Source: a virus
Direction: 5' to 3' (one strand)
DNA length: 46,039 bases
IMG/VR virus record: IMGVR_UViG_3300020171_000051
Span: 1 to 46,039 of that record
Positions 24,661 to 31,255 of the stretch are shown in pieces; positions within the stretch are counted from its first letter, which is position 1, and every line of letters begins with the position of its first letter. Below the pieces are notes generated by a model, which ran no database searches, was not told the origin of the DNA, and saw nothing but the letters and a program-made list of their open reading frames with translations. The translations under genes and the position numbers were made by a program.

Positions 24661-24730
24661 GAGATTAACTGGGGTGTGCGATAGAAATATTTTACACTTT
24701 AAAATAAATCAACGCACACTCTGGTATCTC
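24661..24730 (+). ncRNA. Structured RNA E with 18-bp terminal stem
   Basis: GAGAT and ACTGGGGTGTGCG on the left pair with CGCACACTCTGGTATCTC on the right: 18 bp with one 2-base bulge and some G-U pairs, closing a 32-base AT-rich loop. Its long-stem style matches the RNA block at 21.68-22.22 kb. It lies 29 bases before the first early gene, so it may also act as a leader element. Confidence 0.6.
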
Positions 24731-24759
24731 TTCTTAAAGGTCAATTATACTACAAAATT

Positions 24760-24894
24760 ATGAAATTAAAAATACAAAAAGGCAAAGAAATAGTTCAGAT
24801 TTGGATATACAAAACTGATAGAAAAAAAATCAACAAGTGGGGAGTTCAAAGAGAAATGACCCACGCAGAGATTATCAATAACTTAATTAAATAA
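24760..24894 (+). CDS. Short basic protein, first gene of the rightward early region
   Basis: The product has 44 residues and is Lys/Ile-rich (KLKIQKGKEIVQIWIYKTDRK), with a helical end. It is followed one base later by another small gene. There is no known motif. Support comes from tight packing with the next genes and an AT-rich start; a TATACT box lies upstream, but no clear -35. Confidence 0.45.
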   Translation: MKLKIQKGKEIVQIWIYKTDRKKINKWGVQREMTHAEIINNLIK

Positions 24895-24895
24895 T

Positions 24896-25063
24896 ATGGA
24901 AGCATTAAAATTACATTTAGAAATGCAGAAGTTTTTATTTGGTGATGCTATTAAAAAAGCAATTCACCCAGAGATTATAGGTTTAGAAGAAGACGCGCTT
25001 GAAGGTGATGCAAACGCTATATCATTATTAGAATGCAAATATAATATAGAAGGCGACTTCTAA
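24896..25063 (+). CDS. Short acidic protein of unknown function
   Basis: The product has 55 residues and is acidic and helical (EIIGLEEDALEGDANAISLLE). The start has the AATAATATG context used by many genes here, and the stop lies four bases before the YopX-like gene. No family is recognised. Confidence 0.5.
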   Translation: MEALKLHLEMQKFLFGDAIKKAIHPEIIGLEEDALEGDANAISLLECKYNIEGDF

Positions 25064-25067
25064 TAAT

Positions 25068-25385
25068 ATGAAAAGAGAAATAAAATTTAGGGCTTGGGAT
25101 AAAGATAAAAAATTTATGAAATATTATGATTTTCTTTATACTGCACAAGCAAAAAGATTTGGACAAGATAATTGGGATTTAGAACATCTTATGCAATACA
25201 CAGGACTAAAAGATAAAAATGGCAAAGAATGTTTTGAGGGAGATATAATAAAAAGTCTTAATGACCAATTTATAGTTAATGATTTTATTACTGATATTTA
25301 TAGACTAAAAGTATGGCGTGATAGTAAGGATATAGATTGGGAAATAATCGGCAATATTTATCAGAACCCAGAGTTAATAAAATAA
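25068..25385 (+). CDS. YopX family protein
   Basis: The product has 105 residues. The family marks are clear: EIKFRAWDKDKK at the start, LMQYTGLKDKNGKECFEGDII in the middle, and IIGNIYQNPEL at the end. YopX proteins are widespread in phages of many hosts; their role is unknown. Context is AATAATATG without a Shine-Dalgarno. Confidence 0.85.
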   Translation: MKREIKFRAWDKDKKFMKYYDFLYTAQAKRFGQDNWDLEHLMQYTGLKDKNGKECFEGDIIKSLNDQFIVNDFITDIYRLKVWRDSKDIDWEIIGNIYQNPELIK

Positions 25386-25386
25386 T

Positions 25387-25746
25387 ATGAAAGGATACTT
25401 TTTTGAAAAATCAAAACACTATCATTCATTTGACGAAAAACCCTTGCTGGGAATTTCTACGATATGTAATGTCATAGCGAAAAATCTTACTTGGTGGTCG
25501 GCTGAATTGTCGGCAGTTGAGTGTTTAGAAGTAGGTGAAAAGATACCAACAATTAGAGAAGAGTATTTAGAAGCCAAAGCAAAGGGCAAGGTGGGAATTG
25601 ATGCACTACAAAAGAAATATCCTATCTTTAAGACAGCAAGATTTGCTCACTTCAACGACAGAAACACAAAAGCAGATAAAGGAACGGATTTACACGAAAT
25701 TTTGGAAAAATTTTGTAAAGCAGAAATGAAAAGAATACTTGCATAA
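25387..25746 (+). CDS. RecB/Cas4-like nuclease, N-terminal half (split gene)
   Basis: The product has 119 residues. It matches the first part of phage RecB/Cas4-type exonucleases: a LLGISTICNVIAKNLTWWSA segment, then ARFAHFNDRNTKADKGTDLHEILE with the G-T-x-x-H pattern near residue 100. It stops soon after, and the second half, with the catalytic D and D-F-K, lies 0.6 kb downstream after an HNH gene. Both halves share ATGAAAA at the break. Joining them there would restore a continuous protein of 268 residues. Alone it lacks the metal site. Confidence 0.8.
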   Translation: MKGYFFEKSKHYHSFDEKPLLGISTICNVIAKNLTWWSAELSAVECLEVGEKIPTIREEYLEAKAKGKVGIDALQKKYPIFKTARFAHFNDRNTKADKGTDLHEILEKFCKAEMKRILA

Positions 25747-25767
25747 AGAAATAGAAAAGTATATCAT
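25739..25767 (+). promoter_or_regulatory. Sigma70-like promoter for HNH gene, leaderless arrangement
   Basis: TTGCAT, 17 bases, TATCAT, ending six bases before the HNH start codon at 25774. The layout is the same as at the zinc-ribbon gene (21525) and the intron HNH gene (43220). Confidence 0.5.
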
Positions 25768-25773
25768 ATAGAG

Positions 25774-26391
25774 ATGATAAAAAAAGATATATTAGGACGA
25801 AAGATACCAATAAGAACACAAGAGTGGAAAGACAATATAGCAAAAGGAAATACCAGAGGAAGATTTGATGTATGTAAGTGTGGTAAAAAGTTTTGGGTTT
25901 ATCCTCATAGAGAAAAAAAGGCAAAATATTGTTCTAAAAAATGTTGGGGTAAATATGGAAGTTTTGGTTTTACAAAAGGGATGAAGATACCGAAAGGTTC
26001 ATTGTCCAAAATGGGTGATAAAAATCCAATGAGAATACACGGAATTAAACCAGAACATTTACAAGCATTACATAAAGGAGCAAAAAAATATCAAGATAGT
26101 ATAAGAGTTTCAAAAGAACACAAGCGAATTGTAAAAAGGTTATGTGAGTTAGTTAGAAATAATACAAAACGAGGTAATGGTGGAAGTTTTACAAAAAATG
26201 AGTGGGAAGAAATTAAAAAGAAACAAGAATATAAGTGTTTACATTGTAAAAAACAAGAACCTGAAATCAAATTAACAGTTGACCACATAATACCGATTTC
26301 AAAAGGTGGAACAAGTTTTAAAGAAAATTTACAAGGTTTATGTAGAAAATGTAATGCTAAAAAAGGAACAAAATATGAAAACATACAATGA
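25774..26391 (+). CDS. HNH homing endonuclease splitting the RecB-like gene
   Basis: The protein has 205 residues. The C-terminal HNH core is complete: CLHCKK, VDHIIPISKGG near residue 170, ENLQGLCRKCNAKKGT. An N-terminal Cys zinc module (CKCGKKF...YCSKKC) resembles those of the HNH protein at 655. The gene separates the two halves of a RecB/Cas4-like nuclease; its last 17 bases overlap the ATG of the second half. There is no space for a group I intron core, so this looks like a free-standing homing gene that split its target. Confidence 0.9.
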   Translation: MIKKDILGRKIPIRTQEWKDNIAKGNTRGRFDVCKCGKKFWVYPHREKKAKYCSKKCWGKYGSFGFTKGMKIPKGSLSKMGDKNPMRIHGIKPEHLQALHKGAKKYQDSIRVSKEHKRIVKRLCELVRNNTKRGNGGSFTKNEWEEIKKKQEYKCLHCKKQEPEIKLTVDHIIPISKGGTSFKENLQGLCRKCNAKKGTKYENIQ

Positions 26392-26842
26392 ATTAACAAG
26401 AGATGAAAAAGATAAATTGGGTTATCCTAATGATGAAGAATTGAACATTATTCAATCCTTTATAAATTGGACTAATGAGAATGTAGATAAGTTTTTATGG
26501 TCGGAACTACATTGTTATAGTTTAGAGATGTGGTGTGGGGGAATTACTGATTGTGGCGTTCTTCTAAAAAATGGTCAGGTTGGAATTTTAGATTTCAAAA
26601 GTGCAAAGGAAAGTTATGATAGTCATTTTATTCAATGCGCTGGATATGATTTGTTGATTTCTGAAAATGGAGGATTTACTTCAGAAGGCAAAAAAATCTT
26701 TCAACTTGATAAACCAATAGAATTTTATGGAGTAGTGCCTTTTGGGGCAAAAGAGTTCACTGTGGACTTTAAATATGACACAGTTGGATTAAGAGAAGGG
26801 TTCAAAAGTGCGTCGTGTTTGTATAAACTCACTAATTACTAA
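26375..26842 (+). CDS. RecB/Cas4-like nuclease, C-terminal half (split gene)
   Basis: The product has 155 residues from the ATG at 26375, which has AAGGA at good distance inside the HNH gene. It carries the catalytic part: E44, GGITD59, then ILD73-F-K75, then Q87 with AGY91. The order E/D/D-x-K/Q-x-x-x-Y is that of RecB/Cas4-type nucleases. Both halves have their own starts and may assemble into a working enzyme, as known for split phage ribonucleotide reductase. An ATG farther upstream (26306) is less likely. Confidence 0.8.
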   Translation: MKTYNELTRDEKDKLGYPNDEELNIIQSFINWTNENVDKFLWSELHCYSLEMWCGGITDCGVLLKNGQVGILDFKSAKESYDSHFIQCAGYDLLISENGGFTSEGKKIFQLDKPIEFYGVVPFGAKEFTVDFKYDTVGLREGFKSASCLYKLTNY

Positions 26843-26862
26843 TCATAAATTAACAAACAAAT

Positions 26863-27330
26863 ATGTTATACAAAAAAAATCAAGGAGTATCAGGCAATTG
26901 GGTTAAAGGCAAAGATGTAGTTTCAGGAACAAAAGCAAAATTGGTTTCGGAAACATTGCCGATTAAAAGCCAATTCAAAGACAAAAATGGCAACGATAAA
27001 ATGCAAGATGTTGCTAAAATAAGATTTGAGGACAAAAATGAAGCGTTTAACATAAGTTTGAACAGAGCAACGATAGACGGACTTATAGACGCTTTTGGCG
27101 ATGACTCAAAGGAGTGGATTAACAAAGTGCTCACAGCTCAAACAGAAAAGGTCGTAGTTGGCGGTAAAAGAGTTGTCGCTTTATATCTTATCCCAGAAGG
27201 ATTTGTATTAGAGGAAGACGATGAAGGTTATATGCACATAGTTAATCCAAACAAAAAGGAAAAGATAAAAGATATGCCAAGTGTAGATTATCCTGAAGAT
27301 GAAATTAACCCCGAAGACATCCTCTTCTAA
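26863..27330 (+). CDS. SSB-like protein with acidic C-terminal tip
   Basis: The product has 155 residues. Beta-rich first 110 residues with DVAKIRFEDKNEAFNISLN and IDGLIDAFGDDSKEWINK resemble phage proteins of the single-strand-binding/OB-fold type. The last residues, DEINPEDILF, resemble the acidic, Phe-ending tail of bacterial SSB that recruits partners. It follows the split nuclease, fitting a recombination/replication role. I judged this by pattern and position. Confidence 0.55.
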   Translation: MLYKKNQGVSGNWVKGKDVVSGTKAKLVSETLPIKSQFKDKNGNDKMQDVAKIRFEDKNEAFNISLNRATIDGLIDAFGDDSKEWINKVLTAQTEKVVVGGKRVVALYLIPEGFVLEEDDEGYMHIVNPNKKEKIKDMPSVDYPEDEINPEDILF

Positions 27331-27436
27331 ACTGCTCTAATTCAAGCAAAACTGCGTTCTGGGGCGTTTAAATAGGTGTAATAAGCATATCTATCAAAAT
27401 GCCTTAAATTATCAATAACCTAACCAATAAAATAAG

Positions 27437-27703
27437 ATGAAAGAAGAAATAAAAGAAATACTCGGTAAACATAAGGCAATTGGAGATACAACCTATGGGC
27501 TTGGATATGCAGAAGCCGAGCAACTCACCAATGAAATAATCGCATTCTTCTCTAAAAGGGCTGATGTGATTTATCAAGAGAGAAAAGAAGAGTTAGAAAA
27601 AGTCCATTTTAGAGATAAGAGCCGCACCTTTGTCATTGCTGGACTGGATTTAATTTATAACTTCAAGAAAGATGTTTTTGATAATGAAGATTTAACCCCC
27701 TAA
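27437..27703 (+). CDS. Small helical protein, unknown
   Basis: The product has 88 residues and is helical and charged (EIKEILGKHKAIGDTTYGLGYAEAEQL). Start context is ACCAATAAAATAAGATG, a boundary form repeated at several genes in this stretch. No motif is recognised. The 106 bases before it hold no clear signal. Confidence 0.55.
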   Translation: MKEEIKEILGKHKAIGDTTYGLGYAEAEQLTNEIIAFFSKRADVIYQERKEELEKVHFRDKSRTFVIAGLDLIYNFKKDVFDNEDLTP

Positions 27704-27713
27704 CTATATCAAG

Positions 27714-28067
27714 ATGAAGAAAGAAATTAAAACCAATAATGGTATCTGGGCTTATCACGGAACGAATAAAGAAAATGCACTTAAAATAATAAAAAGTGGA
27801 TTTGCTGTCGGAACTCATTTTGCCCATCATCTTGAAGAATGTTTGGAATTTGGCGGTTCGTGGGTGTTTCGTATCAGGTGGGAAAATAAGCCAGATAATT
27901 GGCAATTTCTTAACAAGAAACGTATTCCACCAAGTAGAATAGACCGACTTACACAATTTCGTTCGATTGTTAGGATTGGAACACAACCACACCTTACGAG
28001 AAAATTAGATGGTAAAGCCGAACATTATAATTTATTAGGTATCCCCCTAACCCCTATATCAAGATGA
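27714..28067 (+). CDS. Possible ADP-ribosyltransferase-like protein
   Basis: The product has 117 residues. IWAYHGTNKENALKIIKSGFAVGTHFAHHLEECLEFGGSW follows the H-G-T / G-F...G-T-F-A pattern of ART/PARP-type folds, where the His binds NAD. The glutamate expected later could be one of those in ECLEFGG. Phage ARTs modify host proteins or tRNA, but activity here is not shown. It lies among small accessory genes and overlaps the next ATG; its last codons run through the boundary repeat. Confidence 0.4.
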   Translation: MKKEIKTNNGIWAYHGTNKENALKIIKSGFAVGTHFAHHLEECLEFGGSWVFRIRWENKPDNWQFLNKKRIPPSRIDRLTQFRSIVRIGTQPHLTRKLDGKAEHYNLLGIPLTPISR

Positions 28068-28288
28068 AAAAGAAAAATAAGATAAACTTTAACGAAATGC
28101 CTGCAAAAACTTATATTGCTAATAATGGTTGGGTTTCGCAATGGTGTTGCACTTGCAAAACAAGACATATACTGCATCTCAAAATTCATAAAGGCAATAA
28201 AGAAACTGGTGGTGCTTATATAGAGATAAACTGGTTTCAAGATAATCTGGGAACAAAATTAAGGAAATTCTATGAGAAACACTTTTAA
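28064..28288 (+). CDS. Small Cys-containing basic protein
   Basis: The product has 74 residues. WCCTCKTRHILHLKIH gives a Cys/His cluster that may bind zinc, with a beta-like IEINW segment after it. It starts at the end of the boundary repeat (TCAAGATG), overlapping the previous stop. No family is recognised. Confidence 0.5.
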   Translation: MKKKNKINFNEMPAKTYIANNGWVSQWCCTCKTRHILHLKIHKGNKETGGAYIEINWFQDNLGTKLRKFYEKHF

Positions 28289-28309
28289 CCCCCTAACCCC
28301 TATATCAAG

Positions 28310-28621
28310 ATGAAACAAACAAAAGAAAACTTAATAATAGAACTGACTAAAATTAGGCAATCTCACGAAGAATGGGTTGCTGGAGATTTGAAACGAAGAA
28401 AAGAATTTGCGAGAGCATTTAGATGGAATAAACCTAAAAAGCAATATGATTATGGAGATGCTGAATTATATGAACCAACTTGGGTGGAAATATTTGTTGA
28501 ATTGGGAAAACTCCTCGCTGTTAAAAACTTTATGGATTTTAAAGGTAATATATCGGAGTTAGAATGTAAATTAGAAAATCTTGAACAGAAAATTAAAAAA
28601 GAAATACATCCTAATTTATAA
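28310..28621 (+). CDS. Helical protein, unknown
   Basis: The product has 103 residues, Lys/Glu-rich and helical, with a C-terminal coiled coil (ISELECKLENLEQKIKKEI). It starts in the boundary repeat. Nothing else is recognised. Confidence 0.55.
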   Translation: MKQTKENLIIELTKIRQSHEEWVAGDLKRRKEFARAFRWNKPKKQYDYGDAELYEPTWVEIFVELGKLLAVKNFMDFKGNISELECKLENLEQKIKKEIHPNL

Positions 28622-28634
28622 CCAATAAAATAAT

Positions 28635-28775
28635 ATGAAAGGAGAAATAAATAATGACATAATAAGCGAAGAGGAATTAGTTGATATGTTTGGCGAAGGT
28701 GGAGCAGAAGAAGTTAAAGAAAACTTTTCAAGTGAAAGTATAGAAGATATTGTAAGAACAGATTTTATAAATTAA
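28635..28775 (+). CDS. Short acidic protein
   Basis: The product has 46 residues and is very acidic (SEEELVDMFGEGGAEEVKENF). Start context is ACCAATAAAATAATATG. DNA-mimic or inhibitor roles are known for such phage proteins, but nothing here shows one. Confidence 0.45.
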   Translation: MKGEINNDIISEEELVDMFGEGGAEEVKENFSSESIEDIVRTDFIN

Positions 28776-28788
28776 CCCCTATATCAAG

Positions 28789-28956
28789 ATGAATAAAGAA
28801 ACATTAAAAGACAAAATAATATCGTGGTATTGGACGTTGTTGAGAAAAGTAATGAACTACACTCTTAAACATTATGGATATGATTTTGGAATATACTATA
28901 TGGAAGAAATTGAAAAAATGTATATTACAAACAAGCATTTAATTAAAAGAGACTAA
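28789..28956 (+). CDS. Short aromatic-rich protein
   Basis: The product has 55 residues, rich in Tyr, Trp and Lys (IISWYWTLLRKVMNYTLKHYGYDF), and amphipathic. It starts in the boundary repeat and ends in another copy of it. No family is recognised. Confidence 0.45.
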   Translation: MNKETLKDKIISWYWTLLRKVMNYTLKHYGYDFGIYYMEEIEKMYITNKHLIKRD

Positions 28957-29007
28957 CCCCCTAACCCCTATATCAAAATAATTATTAACTCTAACCAATA
29001 AAATAAG

Positions 29008-29211
29008 ATGAAAAACATAAAACCAAAAATAAAACATACAAGATTAGATACCATAATTGTTTCTTATAAGAAAAAGAGATATGAATTATATTTTGACCAA
29101 AATGATTATAGTGTCTTTATTGGAGAACCACAAGAAGGTTCATTAATAACAATTCCAAATCCATTAAATGAAAACGGAGAAATGAAGTTTAGTTATTATA
29201 AGGAATGGTAA
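29008..29211 (+). CDS. Small beta-type protein, unknown
   Basis: The product has 67 residues, with short beta segments (DTIIVSYKKKRYELYF, DYSVFIG). Start context is ACCAATAAAATAAGATG, the same 17-base form as at 27437. No known motif. Confidence 0.5.
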   Translation: MKNIKPKIKHTRLDTIIVSYKKKRYELYFDQNDYSVFIGEPQEGSLITIPNPLNENGEMKFSYYKEW

Positions 29212-29247
29212 ATAAACCACCAAACAGCAGGAAATATAATAAATGAG

Positions 29248-29436
29248 ATGATACAAAATTGCGACTGCGGTTTAACTGGCGTATGCAAAGATTGTAAAAG
29301 TTTAACTTCAGGAAATTGCGGAAAACATTCATTTAACCATAATTTTAATATAAATCCAACGCCCAAAAGTGATTCAAGTGCCAGTCGTGAACCTTTTGGA
29401 ATTAGTAGTCCAACAGCGTTAAGGGTTGCTCAATAA
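29248..29436 (+). CDS. Small Cys-rich protein
   Basis: The product has 62 residues. CDCGLTGVCKDCKSL followed by CGKH gives a Cys/His cluster near the N-terminus, possibly a zinc site; the remainder is Ser/Pro-rich. The ATG is in an AATGAGATG context. Confidence is limited by its size. Confidence 0.4.
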   Translation: MIQNCDCGLTGVCKDCKSLTSGNCGKHSFNHNFNINPTPKSDSSASREPFGISSPTALRVAQ

Positions 29437-29522
29437 TTATAAATTAACCCCCTACATCAAAATAATTAAAACTATTATCAACTAACGCCTAACCCCAAAG
29501 GCAATAAAGATGGGGAAGAGAA

Positions 29523-30053
29523 ATGGAAAAAAATATTGGAGATAAAATATGGTGGGCAAGTTGTGGTCATAAGGAAATTACTATTGATTGTCCTGTATGT
29601 TATAGAACAAAAAAGGTAATTTTAACTCTGGGAAATGGAGAAAAAATAGAAACACCTTGTGAGTATTGTGTGAGTGGTTTTGAAGAGCCAAGAGGATATA
29701 CAAACGAACATCAACTTATATCAGAGGTAAAAGAAGTTATAATTACTGGAAAAGAAATAAACGAAAATGAGCAAGGAAAAAGTATAGAGTATCATTATCA
29801 AAATTATTGTTTAGATAAAGATAATATGTTTGATAAAAAAGAAGATGCAGAAAATCGTGTTAAAGAAATGATTAAGGAATATGAAGATAGAGAAGTTGAA
29901 AGAAGTAGTTATAAAAAGAAAAAAAATCAATCTCATTATTCTTGGTCAGTTGGATATTACAGAAGACAACTAAAAGATGCTCAAAGAAATATTGATTTTT
30001 ACTCAAGAAAAATAAGAGGATTACTAACTAACCGTCTCCCACCTACGGATTAA
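29523..30053 (+). CDS. Zinc-ribbon protein with charged helical tail
   Basis: The product has 176 residues. The N-terminal 55 residues carry CGH, CPVC and CEYC clusters, similar to a DnaJ-type zinc region (TIDCPVC...TPCEYC). The rest is charged and helical (NRVKEMIKEYEDREVERSS). A GGGGAAGAGAA stretch lies before the ATG. The function is unknown; binding of RNA or protein is plausible. Confidence 0.55.
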   Translation: MEKNIGDKIWWASCGHKEITIDCPVCYRTKKVILTLGNGEKIETPCEYCVSGFEEPRGYTNEHQLISEVKEVIITGKEINENEQGKSIEYHYQNYCLDKDNMFDKKEDAENRVKEMIKEYEDREVERSSYKKKKNQSHYSWSVGYYRRQLKDAQRNIDFYSRKIRGLLTNRLPPTD

Positions 30054-30108
30054 AAGGTGAGGGAATTATATGAAAACCCAGACTTACAACCTAACCCAAT
30101 AAAACACT

Positions 30109-30411
30109 ATGGAGAAGAAAATAAAAAAAGAAAAATGGGAAGAAGTTTTTGATAAATTGTTATACAAAACTGCTAACAATATAAATGAAGGTGGATTAGT
30201 TGCAGGTATAGGAACAGAACCATATCAACGAGGAACCGCTGATATTAAATCTTTTATCTCTCAACTTCTTCAAGAGCAAAAGGAAGAGATTATAGAGAAA
30301 GTAAAAAGAATAAAATTAGATATGGATGTTGTCGTTTGTGATTGTGGAGAACCTTACAAAGATAGCGACCCAGCAGATTTAGTCAACGAATTATTAGAAT
30401 TTCTAACCTAA
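30109..30411 (+). CDS. Small helical protein, unknown
   Basis: The product has 100 residues. It is helical, with a VVCDCGEPYKDSDPADLV segment near the end that might hold metal. Layout is similar to the gene at 27437 (Lys/Glu-rich start, glycine turn, long helix), so distant relation is possible. No family is recognised. Confidence 0.5.
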   Translation: MEKKIKKEKWEEVFDKLLYKTANNINEGGLVAGIGTEPYQRGTADIKSFISQLLQEQKEEIIEKVKRIKLDMDVVVCDCGEPYKDSDPADLVNELLEFLT

Positions 30412-30445
30412 CAATAGATAGAATTATAACTTTAATTAAAGAATT

Positions 30446-30778
30446 ATGAACGAGGAAAAACAAAGAACAATTCAACAGAACAAAGCTCTTCATAAATTTT
30501 TTGAATTGGTTGCTGATACTTTGAACGATGCGGGAATGGATATGAGAGCAGTTTTAAAACCAGAAGTTGAAATCCCGTGGGACAAAGAAACAATTAAAAC
30601 TTATCTTTGGAAACCAATACAGAAAATAATGATTAAAAAGGAACACACAGCAGATTTAAATACAAAAGAAATTGACAAAATATACGAAGTTTTAAATAGA
30701 CATCTTGCTGAACGAGGAATACACGAGGCATTTCCGAGTATGTCACAACTAATGTTAGCAGATTATGAAAACCTATAA
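30446..30778 (+). CDS. Conserved phage protein, possibly NinB-like
   Basis: The product has 110 residues. It begins EEKQRTIQQNKALHKFFELVADTLNDAGMDMR and continues WDKETIKTYLWKPIQKIMI, then TKEIDKIYEVLNRHLAERGIHEAFPS. I recognise this as a widespread phage protein; the R-x-x-x-Q-N start resembles lambda NinB, a single-strand-binding recombination factor. The link to NinB is weak, but it would fit the recombination genes nearby. Confidence 0.6.
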   Translation: MNEEKQRTIQQNKALHKFFELVADTLNDAGMDMRAVLKPEVEIPWDKETIKTYLWKPIQKIMIKKEHTADLNTKEIDKIYEVLNRHLAERGIHEAFPSMSQLMLADYENL

Positions 30779-31001
30779 AGATTATAGTTTCAAAATTATT
30801 AAAGCAAGACGGAAGCCAATTCTTATTTACTACTTAATGTTCGTATCAGCTTTAATCTTTTTCTGGTTAGTAGTTGAGTTTTTAGCGATAAACAACATAG
30901 CAAAATGTAATGTCCCCGATGAATGTTTTAAATTATCTATTATGAAAGCAGAGGCGGAGGCTAATCCTTATAGGGATTGGTTTAACGCAGGATTAAAATG
31001 A
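30765..31001 (+). CDS. Single-pass membrane protein
   Basis: The product has 78 residues. A basic head (KIIKARRKP) leads to one hydrophobic helix (ILIYYLMFVSALIFFWLVVEFLAI), then a short outside region with two Cys (CNVPDEC) that could form a disulphide. It overlaps both neighbours by a few bases, so it is in one operon. The function is unknown. Confidence 0.6.
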   Translation: MKTYKDYSFKIIKARRKPILIYYLMFVSALIFFWLVVEFLAINNIAKCNVPDECFKLSIMKAEAEANPYRDWFNAGLK

Positions 31002-31255
31002 AAAATCAAAAACAAATGATAATAAATAAACTTAAAATTGACGGCTTTGTTAATAGAAACTGGGCTTTACAGAATTTCTGCTCACGACTTGGAGCGATTA
31101 TACACAAATTAAAACGAGAAGGATGGAAATTTGAAGCCCGATACATTAAAACAGAAAAAGGATTGGACTACGCATATTATACGATTAAGATGCCCTATAA
31201 GAAAGTGATTTATGAAATCCCAGAGTTAAATCGTGAAATAGTTAGTTATGAATAA
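30998..31255 (+). CDS. Small winged-helix DNA-binding protein
   Basis: The product has 85 residues. NRNWALQNFCSRLGAIIHKLKREGWKFEARYIKTEKG follows the pattern of small phage winged-helix proteins (a recognition helix RLGAIIHKLKREGW followed by a beta wing). It may regulate the operon, which contains two methyltransferase genes. It overlaps both neighbouring genes. Confidence 0.65.
   Translation: MKNQKQMIINKLKIDGFVNRNWALQNFCSRLGAIIHKLKREGWKFEARYIKTEKGLDYAYYTIKMPYKKVIYEIPELNREIVSYE

Larger units (their letters stand above)
27691..29463 (+). repeat. Repeated gene-boundary motif TTAACCCCCTAACCCCTATATCAAGATG
   Basis: The same unit, with small changes, sits exactly between genes at 27691-27716, 28043-28066, 28284-28312, 28771-28791, 28954-28979 and 29445-29461. 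In the first four the final ATG is the next start codon. The core is CCCCCTAACCCC followed by TATATCAAGATG. It is not a Shine-Dalgarno. It may be a start-site enhancer or the mark of cassette-wise gene shuffling. Spacing is irregular, so it is not CRISPR. Confidence 0.75.

Noticed and set aside
25726-26374. Group I intron in the RecB-like gene
   Set aside because: The HNH frame fills nearly all the space; no intron core can fit. Splicing is still listed as a test.
26306-26374. Upstream start for the nuclease C-half
   Set aside because: It would add 23 residues read from the HNH gene in another frame; the ATG at 26375 has AAGGA and matches the break point of the split gene.
27691-29463. CRISPR-like or telomere-like repeat (CCCTAACCCC)
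   Set aside because: Copies lie at gene borders with genes of different lengths between them; spacers are coding, not unique short spacers, and the repeat is not tandem.
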